A stretch of DNA of 64,000 bases from Silene conica (taxonomy: Eukaryota > Streptophyta > Magnoliopsida > Caryophyllales > Caryophyllaceae), in contig CM055312.2 in the NCBI GenBank assembly GCA_029255685.2, positions 10,998,649-11,062,648 of the forward strand, written 5' to 3'. Under the pieces are notes generated by a model. It ran no database searches and had not been told where the DNA came from. It worked only from the letters and a program-made list of their open reading frames with translations. The position numbers were made by a program, and so were the translations under genes. Positions 12,393-22,361 of the stretch are shown piece after piece. Numbering within the stretch: position 1 is the first letter of the stretch; each line of letters opens with the position of its first letter.

Positions 12393-12945
12393 TGTAACAA
12401 CCCGACCCGCCACGGTCATAACACAACCCCAATAAGATGAGTGTGCACCTTTGGGCCCTTTATTTGTCCTCACTTAAGCCCAAAAGCACAAGGCCTTGTT
12501 ACTAAGTGGTGGGTGGAAGCTATTATAAACATATCACAATCCTCACATTCTACCAATGTGGGACAAATCTCCTCTCATACTCTTGGGGTGTTACAAACTC
12601 CCCCACTTAAAGAACACAACGTCCTCGTTGTGCCTCAAACTTGACCACAACCAGGGCCAGAATCCTCCCCCGCTAGGTGTGTGACCCGGGTACTCCCGAC
12701 CACAGGCTCACCACACGGTCGCAGGGTCGCTCTGATACCATTTGTAACAACCCGACCCGCCACGGTCATAACACAACCCCAATAAGATGAGTGTGCACCT
12801 TTGGGCCCTTTATTTGTCCTCACTTAAGCCCAAAAGCACAAGGCCTTGTTACTAAGTGGTGGGTGGAAGCTATTATAAACATAAAACAATCCTCACATTC
12901 TACCAATGTGGGACAAATCTCCTCTCATACTCTTGGGGTGTTACA
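12393..12945 (-). mobile_element. TRIM (miniature LTR retrotransposon), 553 bp, TSD GACAT
   Basis: Two 203-bp terminal direct repeats (12393-12595 and 12743-12945) begin TG and end CA, and differ at two positions. GACAT flanks the element at 12388-12392 and 12946-12950, and the empty site is present at 4536-4540 in the other copy of the host element. The internal 147 bp codes for nothing. On the minus strand it starts, two bases after the LTR, with TGGTATCAGAGCGACC (tRNA-iMet PBS) and ends with the purine tract AAGTGGGGGAGTT. These are the defining parts of a TRIM and set its orientation as minus. Confidence 0.95.
12725..12740 (-). other. TRIM primer-binding site
   Basis: Minus-strand TGGTATCAGAGCGACC, two bases inside the 5' LTR (12743-12945). 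Matches the plant tRNA-iMet PBS for its first 12 bases. Confidence 0.9.
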
Positions 12946-13507
12946 GACATAGAGTCATACGGGATGACTAGTCGATCACCTAGGCATAGACATGTTAAGA
13001 CACATTTGTCGGGCTAATGACCGCTGATAGAGCTCTGGCGTACTCTTATTAAAAGACTGCCTGGTCGTGGCGGGAGCATCTATCGTGTTTCACATGAGTC
13101 AGTTCTTGGACTAATGACTGTTCTTTGAGGTGGCACAGTTTTCAGATTAACTTTGATTTATGTCCTAACACCTTCGTAACTGGGGTTTATAAGGACATAT
13201 TTTGGGTTATGATGGACTGTGGTCAGCCGGAAGGAATAAGTCGATTAGGAATTGTCCACCCCTTGTCAGGGTTAAACAATATCTCAAGGCCACTCGAGGA
13301 GAATAATAACTAGAAATGCGTGGCCACGCTAGGAAGATATCTATGGTAGATAATTCCGGTCAGTAGTTATAACTCCAAATCGAGATAAACCACTCTAGAA
13401 TTTAATCAATTGCCGGCACGACCTGGGAGGACGCCATGCATTGAGTGGGAGATAGTAATAGGGCAAGAGAATTGGTAACACACACTTGTCTCGGACAAGT
13501 GGGAGAT

Positions 13508-14812
13508 TGTTGGAGGAAGTGTCCTCGACAATAGTGTGTTGACATAATTAAAACTCATTTGAATGAAACACAACTGGGAGTGTTACTCTTTTAAAGTCGA
13601 CTGATCAACATTTATCGATAATGATTGGCTGTCTAGAGTTTGACATTATCGTCATATGATGGTGGTGATCAGTTGATCCCTTAAGGTCATATCTTTAGGG
13701 AATTCCGTCTCAATGGAATAATTAATTAATATTGTATTGGATACGAATTAATTAATAACTAGAAATTTGGAAATAATTTTATATGACGAATATTTTTATA
13801 ATGGGATTATAATAATAATAAAAGTCAAAGTAATAAAATCGTTTTATTACTCGGTTTTATTTATTCATTTAGGAAACGATTAAATTGAGAATGAACACGG
13901 TTGATCATAAAATTACAAAGAGTTGTGATTAAAATTATGATATTACATTTTTATACAATAATAATTTCGAATATTGGAATAATTATTTAAATGTAATAAA
14001 TTTGTAAATTATGGATTTTAATAGTTAAAATTGCATAATTAACAAATTGGGTCATGTGTTATGGGACATGTGTGACATATTATAAATTAACACAATTGAC
14101 AAAGATAAAATGGGTCTATAATAAGACCCATTTCAGCCGTGAAAATGGATGCATAATTGTGATTATGTGTGTTGTACATTAAGTCTTACAAAGCCTAAGA
14201 TTAGGTGTGTAAGAATGTGTAAGAGTGTGTAAGAGTATGTAAGGCATCTTGTGTGCTTTAATCAATAGTGTAAGAAGAGCATGCATAGGCCATAAGAGGC
14301 TTGTTTTGGCCGGCCATATGCTCTTGATTGTGAGCATATTTTGCTCTATATAATACACCATACTACACACTACAAAAGAGGGTCTTGAGTTGATGCTTGT
14401 TCATCAAACACACTACAAACCCCATTCTCCATAAATTCCTTAGTAAAATAGTTTTTACTAAGAAAATAATTATTTCCATATTAATAATATTAAGAGTAAT
14501 ATTATTATTAATTCTAGTATACTAATACTAATTTTCTAGTAACAAAATTTGTATTAGTTTGAGATCGGGTCCTTGATACGCACCTTTAGGAGACGATTTT
14601 TGTTAGATCGTTACAAGAGGATTTCAGTTATTTGAAGACTCAAATAATAGGTGATTATTGAGTATAAACCTTCTAAAACCAATGTAAGGACCATTACATC
14701 TTATGATATCATCATGCATGCATAAGATCTATTTAAGTTTTTATGACTAAACTTAAAGAAACAAAACTCACATTAGATATGAGTATAAAATATGGAACTT
14801 CGGTTCCCAACA
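13508..14812 (+). repeat. Copia LTR, right copy (1305 bp)
   Basis: Begins TGTTGGAGGAAG and ends TTCCCAACA, followed directly by the right-hand TSD ATAAT at 14813-14817. Near-identical to the left LTR. Confidence 0.95.
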
Positions 14813-14948
14813 ATAATGCACTTAGAGTAATTGCTGCATAAATCCCATTTTGCAAAGCACTGCCGTCACGAGCCTTGCACCATTGAATAGTCTGTTGAGA
14901 GGGAATGTCAATGCTGGCCATCTGATTCAGAAACCGCAGCACCCTGCA
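14813..14948 (-). mobile_element. LINE part 2 of 3
   Basis: Minus strand reads CRVLRFLNQMASIDIPS and on through WCKARDGSALQNGIYAAIT, the stretch that follows the CxxC...H...C finger in plant LINE zf-RVT domains. It is bounded by the Copia insertion on one side and by the hAT-like element on the other. Confidence 0.75.
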
Positions 14949-15639
14949 AGAGATGGCAATGGGTAGGATCTGGACAGGATCCAATAGGATCCAGATCCGG
15001 ATCTATTTTAAAATGGTATATCCAGATCCTACCCTTATCCTTAGGGTCCGAAATTTGTAGATCCATATCCGCATCCTAAGGATCTGGGTGGGATCTGGAT
15101 AAAATCCAGATCCGTCAATCTCCAACGTTACATTCAAATGAAACCGCTTCAAGTCACTATTATACACTATTTGACTTTTACTTGTCAATTGGAGACGATG
15201 TTTTATTCGAATTACCCTTTATTAGCTTCACTGGTTTAAAAATCATAGTCTAAAAGAAACAAAAAGAGTGTACAAAGTGTTAAAAAGTCTTATAGCAACT
15301 TACAAATAAGGTTTACAAACCGCAAAATAATTATAATTTCAACAATTTATAATAAAAATAATTCTTCAAAAAAAATAAGCACTAATACTTTATTCCTTCT
15401 TTCCATGATCTACCTTTGAAAGGTCGAATCTATCCAAAAATTACCCCTATAGAAACTAAATGAGGGTCCAAGGGTAGGATCTGGATCTTAGTGGTGGGAT
15501 CCAGATCCGACCCTCGTACTTGTATAAGGATATGGGTCTGATCCATATCCTAAGGATCTAAAATAATGGGATCCATATCCTACCCTTGGGTATAGGGTCT
15601 GGTGGATCTGGGTAGGATCCGGAATCCATTGCCATCTCT
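14949..15639. mobile_element. hAT-like non-autonomous element, about 690 bp
   Basis: Terminal inverted repeats AGAGATGGCAATGG at both ends resemble the plant hAT consensus. Subterminal regions at both ends are crowded with GGATC(C/T) and AGGATC words, as expected for transposase-binding clusters. The interior is AT-rich and noncoding. It interrupts the LINE zf-RVT domain. TGCAG occurs next to both junctions (minus strand), but a clean 8-bp target duplication is not visible, so exact ends are uncertain by a few bases. Confidence 0.65.
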
Positions 15640-16125
15640 ACGAGTGGCTGCAACTGTAAACGCATCCAAAAAATAGATGGTCTACATTGTCAGCAGCCTG
15701 CCCACAAGATAACATTCAGGAGTTATGTCAACGCCGAAACCAATTAGCTTATCATTCGTTCGCAAGGCTCTATGCATGTACAACCATCCAAGGAATTGGT
15801 GCTTAGGCACACCCAGGCCATTCCACACCATTGAAGTCCACGACAGAACAGGCCTGTGACCCCTAAGCCATTCATAATAGCTAGTAGTAGTATAACCATG
15901 ACGACTACCAGTCCATTCACCATTAGTATACCCAGCAACCAGTTGAGCTTTCACCTTACATATCCGTCTCCAAGCCCAACTAGAATAGGCAGAAGGACGG
16001 TAGTGCAGCCAGTCCTGATCTCTGATGTAATTAGTACGCACCCACGCTACCCATAAGGACTCCTTGTTGATCATAATCCAGTTCACTAGCCTCCCCACCA
16101 TTGCAATGTTAACCAGTTCCAGGTT
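15640..16125 (-). mobile_element. LINE part 1 of 3 (C-terminal ORF2, zf-RVT), 5'-truncated
   Basis: A minus-strand 139-codon frame (15682-16101) reads VNWIMINKESLWVAWVRTNYI and continues to the zinc-finger region. There the main frame reads ECYLVGRLLTM and stops, while the next frame carries the DxxxHLFFxC part of the finger, so one base has been lost. Reverse transcriptase and endonuclease are absent: homology starts abruptly at about 16125, the usual 5' truncation of LINEs. The element is dead. Confidence 0.72.
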
Positions 16126-17263
16126 TCATATTTATTACTTTTGTAATGTTTAATTGAACTGAAGTAAATGTTAGAATACTAATATATATGAGAATCTCGT
16201 TAAATTTGTAATGTTTTATTCAATTTAATTGTTTTTGTTAGTTTAAATTAGCATTTCATTTGTTTAGTTTATAATATGTTTTTAAACATTTTAATTTGAA
16301 TAATGCAGATGACTAGTGAAAGGGATAGAGAGTTAGATCGAGTAACGGCAGCTGTTATGAAAATGTCGGACCGGACCTTTGGTCAGAATGTGACATCTTC
16401 TAAGCGTCGTTTGTTTTCATGTTTGGTTTTAGTTGTTTTAGTATGGATTTATATTAGCTTGTTAATGTTTCAGTTTTATAATGGATTTGTTGGTGAGAAG
16501 ACAATTAGAGTTGTTAATTAGAACGGTACGCGAAATGAAATACAACTTAATTAAATTCATATAAAAGTTACAAGTTAAATAAAAACAACATAATACTAGT
16601 TAATTAAAACCATAGAAAAGTTAAAGCTACTAAATATAAACAACATAATACTACTTAATTAAAACCATAGAAAAGGTATATAACACTAGTTAATACAAAT
16701 TAGTTATCTTTCGAAATTGAGGACTCCATGTCTACTAAATCATCCACGGGTACAATTTCTTCAGGTTGCCTAATGTAAGGACCCGGATATTTAGCCGCAA
16801 TTCTAGCCTCATAACCAAGAAATTGTGCGCGCGGTCCGTTCACTTCGAGCCCGTAAATTTCGTATTTCACTTTTGTATTTTCATTTCTAATTTTTTGTCT
16901 CATTTAGTACTCCAAGACTACTTCTTGCGTGTCGAATCTTAGAGTCTCGTTTTTAGTTTAAGATACGTTTTTAGGAGTTTAGAAAACGTATCGCTATTCT
17001 GCAACATCAGTGTTCACTGCTACTAGACTAGAAATATCAAATTTGTCTTTATGAAGAGTACTAGTCAATCAATCTGTTTCTCACCCAGTTGCCTTCTTTT
17101 GCTTGTTGTTTGCTTTCTTATGAACGATTATTGCCTTGATAACTTACTAACAAGCATGTGTGTGTCGACCGTTGATGATCGAGACTAGGATCACGACACA
17201 CGCAAACCGAGACCGATTACGGATGCTCTAGTGCTTGACAAACACTAGTGGTTGACGCTCTCG
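16126..17263. other. AT-rich stretch with two unassigned short open frames
   Basis: Plus 16303-16521 (72 codons) follows an acceptor-like AATGCAG and ends in a hydrophobic segment (SCLVLVVLVWIYISLL); it could be a membrane-anchored exon remnant. Minus 16700-16903 (67 codons) contains KYPGPYIRQPEE. Neither matches a family I recognise. A direct repeat with the words CATAATACTA and AAAACCATAGAAAAG occurs at about 16589-16676. Confidence 0.25.
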
Positions 17264-17735
17264 CTAGCATTCTTGTCGTGAGTTTGGACAAGGGTGCACT
17301 CCACGACCCGACTCAAAGTTCAGACCGTGACACCTAGCAATGTATTCATCATAAACATCAAGTATGTTGATTTGTTCATTGTTGAGGTTGAAAATTCTTC
17401 CAGCGCATAAGCTTGGCAATGTTGCATAATCCAGGACGGTTCGAACGCGAATCAAGTATTTGATGACATCATTATGTAACCTTCCATTTTCCCACTTTTT
17501 CCTCTGTAACGTATCCACAGACACGATATCATCAAGAACGGGAAAGGTTAGCACATTGTCATAGTTTTCAGCTAATATGAGATAAAACATGTCAATTGAG
17601 GGTTGTTCTAGCAGGTTCCACACCGTAACACGTGGAATGACTAACTCAAGGCGGTTGACTAACTTTAGTAACTCGAAAACAATGAAATCGATTTTTTATT
17701 GAACCATTCTAATTTGTTGAGCATTCATTGTCGTT
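17264..17735 (-). pseudogene. unknown protein fragment with one internal stop
   Basis: The minus strand from ATG at 17733-17735 reads MNAQQIRMVQ, then a TAA, then about 145 further codons in the same frame to a stop at 17264. The translation is balanced in composition (VWNLLEQPSIDMFYLILAEN, and later RVRTVLDYATLPSLCAGRIF), unlike random AT-rich frames, so it is probably a decayed coding segment. I do not recognise the family. A transposon accessory protein is possible given the surroundings. No downstream exon was found. Confidence 0.35.
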
Positions 17736-17829
17736 TTTTTTTTTTCTTTTTTGAGCTGATGTGAATTGAATTGAAATGAATGAAGCTACATAAAGATTTA
17801 CTGGTATTTATAGCTAAATAATAGACGCC

Positions 17830-18010
17830 TAGTTTTTCAAATAATAACTTTTTCAAATTAAAACGTTTACTTTTTCGAATTAAAACAATTACTTTTTCAA
17901 ATTAAAACGGTTACTTTTTTGAATTACAACGGTTAAATTTTCAAATTAAAACGCTAACTTTTTTGAATTACGACGGTTACATTTTCAAATAAAAACGCTG
18001 ACTAAAACGA
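17830..18010. repeat. degenerate tandem repeat, about 25-28 bp unit
   Basis: Roughly seven units of the form (A/C)AAATTAAAACGGTTACTTTTT with drift. It lies just upstream (in minus sense) of the unknown ORF at 17264-17735, where a promoter would be. Confidence 0.7.
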
Positions 18011-19379
18011 TAACTACTTCAAACTATCTAGTGACATGATACTGACAACACCGGAGCTCGACCCTTTTGAATATCTACGATGACGGTTTGGCGTGGAACC
18101 CATGGAAGTGTGTCAATGCTCTATATTCCTTTCATATAACTTCTCCAGGTGTTCGATACTAGGATCCTTGTACGTCAACCAAGCGGGATTAAAGGGTGGC
18201 ATAGGAACATCATCGGGTGACGAGCATGAATGCAACCGCATCTAATGATTATGGTAAAGACAATTGTAACACCCCGATATTTTTCGTCTTATACTTTTTA
18301 AAGATTTTAATTTTGATTTTGAGAATAAATTATATTTCATGGAATTTAGTAAATATACTTAAATGATATGAATATTTCATTTTAAGCATACGAGTTTAAA
18401 TGATATTTCAAGTTTTGTAATTTTTATGTATCGGCTTTAATTTTCGAAAATCACATGTATCTTGAATAATTTCGTAAAATGTAGCTAGTTCGTATATTTT
18501 ATTCTATCTTGAGTCATAATAGTCTTAAAATATCAATTCCGTATTAATTGGACAAATTCGAGTCATCGCGACTCATTTAATGAATCCCAAGTCAGTTTCC
18601 GACTCAAGCTCCCCTTATACTCCCTATATTGTATTTTCCTCATAAACAACATATCACTCCTTCATCCTCTTCAAACATAAAACCCCAAATTACTATTGTT
18701 GGTGAATCCTTCAAGAACACAAATCCAACCATAACATCATCGTGTCTAGCTTAAATTCAATGTTCTTTGTATGTATGTTCTCCTCTCCTTCTCGTCCTTC
18801 TTTTCGCATAAAGAAAATCTAGTCTTGTTGAGTTTTTTAAAAATACGTCTTTCTACGATTTCGTTTCTGGTTTGATTTCTCGAAGATCTTGAGCAAGGAT
18901 GGATGCATGGACTTCATTGACATACACTTCCTTGGAGATTTGAAGAGCTCTAAAGGTAACTTTGAGTGGTTACTCGACTTAAGTCAAATATATGTATATA
19001 TGTGATTTGTGTGTGAATTAGCATGATGGGAAAGTTGTTTGTGATGCTATTATGTATACTAATTCACTTGCTCATTTGTTTTAATGAATTTCATCTTAAT
19101 TGTGGTGTTGAATGAAAATTTAATTGGAGGTAATGAGTAGTATGGTGTCCTTCACATGCTCTTGCGTTGGTGTTCATGTCATTAATATGATTTTGAATGA
19201 TTAATCTATGTTTAAGCTTACTAATCTTACCTTAAATAATTTGTTTACATATGTACATGGGTATAAGGCATATTGATGTGGTTCACGTATCATTTACGCA
19301 AGTTTGAACATGTATAAAATCCGTCTTAAGATCGTCGCAAAACTTGTTATTTTTGAAATTGGACAATATTCGTAGCAGG

Positions 19380-19760
19380 TATGCCCAGCCGGTCGATCGG
19401 CTGGGAGTCTTTGTTTTGGGTTCTGATCTAAAGTGTTGATTTGGGGAATAAAGGCTCTCAGCCGGACCGGCGGACGGTGGACCGGCTGAGAGACCCCTTT
19501 GAAGCTTGAATGCTTGTTTAGAGTGTGGGAGGGTTCTCAACCGGGTGGCCAGCGACCGGTCCACCGGCTAGGGATCCCCCCCATAATTGTTTGTGAAAGG
19601 TTTTTAAATGCTCACGAGGGGTTTTCAGCCAGTCACCCGTCGGCCGATTGGGGACCGGCTTAAAGCCCCATGTTCCAATTCTGTCCAATTTTCCCAAAAC
19701 CCGATTTTAGACTTAGCTTCTCAGCCGCTGTCGGTGTGGCTGAGAGTCCCTGTGTATTGT
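19380..19760. repeat. five degenerate GC-rich tandem units inside the candidate LTR
   Basis: Units begin near 19384, 19456, 19536, 19624 and 19719. Each contains a dyad of the form CAGCCGG...ACCGGCTGAGAG followed by a CCC- or T-rich tail. GC content is far above the surroundings. Confidence 0.75.
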
Positions 19761-19959
19761 TTTCAAAGAGTTTTCCTGTTTAATTCTCAAACGATGATAG
19801 TATTTTGCTTCGATGGTTTATTATTGATGCATTGTAACATGTTGTATGTTATTTCAAGTAATGAGGTAATCCTTATGTTTGTGTCGGAAATCGGCTCTGA
19901 CCGCAAAATAGTTTCCGAAAATTGGCTTAAGGGCTGTCCCATTTAGCGTTGTTGGCTCA

Positions 19960-20130
19960 TGTGTGGTTAATGAGTTGGTTAACGGTTATGTTGGCTTAAA
20001 TTGTGATTCGATAACGGTTATGTTATCTTAAGATGAGTCGGGATACAATTATGTTGCCTTGCTTGTGTTTTGAGTGACGGTTATGTCATTCTAAATTGTG
20101 TTGGTAACAGTTATGGTGCCTTGTTTGAGA
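19960..20130. repeat. tandem ACGGTTATGTnnnCTTAAATTGTG units
   Basis: Three to four units of about 45-55 bp built on AACGGTTATGTT...CTTAA in the 3' part of the candidate LTR. Confidence 0.6.
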
Positions 20131-20700
20131 ATAGATAACGTTGGTATGATTTGTGTATCACTTTAATGAACTAACGCCGCCCCAGTTATGGGATTTTATA
20201 TCTATGTTCGAGATTGGCCGGAATCCGTGGTTATGCGGCCCGGTCCCCGTGCGTCGTTCGGTGTAGGTTAGTACATCGAGAGGTCTGGCCAGGTCTTAGA
20301 CATATAGTCAGCGGTTATGCGTTATACATAATATTTCGGATGTCGTAGTTATGCGCTCCGGTAGCTAGGGCGCGGTTATTGTTTACTTTGATATACTGCC
20401 TCAGGAAACCGAGATGGTGATGCCTTCATAGTCTGATGACCCTACCTAAAGGCCTTGGATTATGAGGGTGTTACAATTTGCCTTTCCGCTGTAATCTTAT
20501 GTAAAGTAAATGTTTCTTTATCGTGAATTTGATATACTCACCTCGGGTAATCGAGATGGTAACACCCTTATTTATTGGGGAAGGCCTTGCGAAAATAAAT
20601 GAGACTGTTACATCGATACTCGTTTGCAAGGAACAAATTTTTGAACCATTCACTTACCTTTCCGAAAACAGTGACACCGAGAAAACTACTCATTGTTATT

Positions 20701-20853
20701 AACAATAATCAATAAACTCTTATTAACTTGGCAAAACTAACCAAACTCTATTAATTTGAAGATATCCAAATTAGGTAACAATAATCAATAAAAACTCTAA
20801 TAAATTAGGCATAACTAACCAAACTCTATTAATTTGAAGATATCCAAATTAGG
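20701..20853. repeat. two-copy tandem repeat, about 76 bp
   Basis: 20701-20776 and 20777-20853 both begin AACAATAATCAATAAA and end GATATCCAAATTAGG, with a few substitutions and a small length difference. Confidence 0.9.
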
Positions 20854-20938
20854 AGCCAAGGACCCATAATCTTAATTATCTGACCTAATATGATATAATA
20901 TGATATAACCAAATGTTATTTGTGAGACTGGTTATCCT

Positions 20939-21110
20939 TCTTTATAACTTTTGAATGACGTGGGAACCCGCAGCCGCTACCTTTGGTGCGCACTGGGTAA
21001 ATCCCCGAGCATACGTGATAGCCTGCAAACCACATGCACTAGGTTAACCACCTTTTTTTTACGGGGTGACAGGTATGGTTAAATCTAACCCGAGTTCTTG
21101 CAATTTAAAA
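20939..21110 (+). repeat. possible SINE-like or dispersed repeat remnant
   Basis: The text around CCCGCAGCCGCTACC, TGCGCACTGGGTAAA and TAGCCTGCAAACCACA resembles a dispersed plant repeat I associate with SINEs, but clear A and B boxes are not visible. Low confidence. Confidence 0.3.
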
Positions 21111-21189
21111 TACATAAATAAATTCGATCTAAAAAGTGTAACTCAAATCTAATCTAATTAACCTATTTGCTAGATCTAACTCGACCAAG

Positions 21190-21190
21190 T

Positions 21191-21236
<46 letters not shown>
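21190..21236. repeat. T/A homopolymer run
   Basis: A short T-run followed by about 39 A. Possibly the tail of a retro-inserted repeat lying to its left; possibly only a simple repeat. Confidence 0.85.
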
Positions 21237-21239
<3 letters not shown>

Positions 21240-21940
21240 AGTCTCTCTTCCTTCTCTAAAAAAACCCTAGCCTCCATCAATTAAATCTGGGGCTTCCATC
21301 GACTTTTGATCGATGGTAAGCCCCCATAAAACTTTATTTATCAATTTTTACTATGAAATCCTACGAATTAATCAATAAAAGTCTCCCTTTTGGTGAGATC
21401 CATTCGTTTGTCTCTATTTTCGGAGTCCTTTCAGTCTTTGTTATTCAAGGTTTTTCGTTTGTCTCTATTTTCGGGGTCTTTTTAGTCCTTGTTATTCAAG
21501 GTTTTAGTTCTATTGTTAATATAGATATGAGCGTCTTGGTCGTTTTGGTGAAGATGCAGAAGATCGGTTTCGTAATAAATCGTTATATGATATTACATAT
21601 GTTGTCGATTTGTTGGTTGCACTTAATTTGGTCAGATGAAATCGTCTCTCGTCAAGGCTCAAGATCCTACGATCCTCTTGTGAAAAGCTGTTTGTGGCGA
21701 TATGATAGAGGACGTGCTTTGAAGCAATTCAAGTTTACAAATCTTTCTTTGAACAAGATTTTATTTTATTTGATTCTAGTCGAGTTGTATACAGTCAAAT
21801 TACACATATTTTGTAGATGTCGAATGATTATTTATTAATGAAGTGATTTTCTTAAAAAAAAAAAAAAAGTTTATACAAAATAAAAAAAATTCTCCAATGT
21901 CCCACCTTTAAGAAGCTAGTTCAAACTTCAAAGCTACTCA
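21237..21940. other. noncoding segment between two A-runs
   Basis: Contains a 161-codon plus frame (21353-21838) whose hydrophobic, repetitive translation I do not accept as a protein. A 51-bp exact-unit duplication (21403-21453 and 21454-21504) sits within it. An A15 run at 21853-21867 closes the segment, so it may be a retroposed transcript. Confidence 0.4.
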
Positions 21941-22137
21941 TCCCACTCAATTGCACTACAAAGTTGTACTCATTCTTCAATTGAAATTTCTTCATCCCTT
22001 CCTTAATCAATTCATCAAAATTAAAACACAAGCCATTTCCCCCAATTTCACTCCTTCTTTCCCTCCACATTTTCAGCCATTTTCATTTCGCAAATCTTCT
22101 CTTTTCTCTCCTTTTTTGCTCCTGCACATATATTAAG
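21941..22137 (+). other. possible 5'-UTR exon of the neutral ceramidase gene
   Basis: A CT-rich leader-like stretch ends TATTAAG|GTAATA at 22137, a plausible donor. The acceptor could be GAAG at 23028-23029, just before the second in-frame ATG of the ceramidase. Inference from composition and splice-like signals only. Confidence 0.35.
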
Positions 22138-22361
22138 GTAATAATTTGCACAATTTTAGCTGTAAATGTTTTAATTACCATGGTTTATTTGATTTATAAT
22201 GCTTCATTTATTGCTTTAATGCTTAATTTTGATCATATTAATTAGCAAATTCTACTAATTTTAGTTTTGTTGAGCGTAGTGGTACCGAAGCTGCACATTG
22301 TAATGGACTTTGTATCTTCTGAGCTCGTGTCGACTTTTACTTGATTAAATTAAATTGATTA

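Larger units (their letters stand above)
12200..13507 (+). repeat. right copy of the Copia 3' internal region, with TRIM inserted
   Basis: Same sequence as 4348-5097, interrupted by the TRIM and its duplicated GACAT. Ends in the polypurine tract AAGTGGGAGAT before the LTR. The small identical open frames at 4715 and 13125 lie in this repeat and are not genes. Confidence 0.9.
4339..14812 (+). mobile_element. composite Ty1/copia element, gag-only, flanked by TSD ATAAT
   Basis: The unit is bounded by ATAAT at 4334-4338 and 14813-14817. In order it holds: the first 9 bp of an LTR (4339-4347); a 3' internal segment (4348-5097); a full LTR (5098-6402); an internal region with an intact gag (6403-13507); and a second full LTR (13508-14812). 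The segment 4348-6402 aligns without gaps to 12200-14812 once the nested TRIM and its 5-bp duplication are removed. By my count the LTRs differ at 4 of 1305 positions. The PBS is complementary to the initiator tRNA-Met 3' end and a polypurine tract precedes each LTR. No protease, integrase or RT/RNase H was found, so the element is non-autonomous (TR-GAG-like). A tandem LTR-LTR recombinant followed by a deletion explains the layout. Confidence 0.88.
18265..20475. mobile_element. candidate solo LTR (Gypsy-like), 2.2 kb
   Basis: Starts TGTAACACCCCG and ends GGGTGTTACA, the terminal pattern of many plant Gypsy LTRs, with no internal domain beside it. A promoter-like CT-rich region lies near 18600-18690. 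Target duplication is not clean: ACAAT precedes it at 18260-18264, and ACAAT also occurs at 20473-20477 but overlaps the proposed end. Just outside the right end, at 20530-20590, is a diverged copy of 20393-20455. The boundary call is therefore tentative. Confidence 0.45.

Noticed and set aside
20530-20590. Second LTR end that would make 18265-20475 a full element
   Set aside because: Only about 60 bp resembles 20393-20455; no TG/CA ends or internal domains.
21353-21838. 161-codon plus-strand ORF as a membrane protein
   Set aside because: Hydrophobicity follows from T-rich DNA; internal duplication, flanking A-runs and no family match make a gene unlikely.
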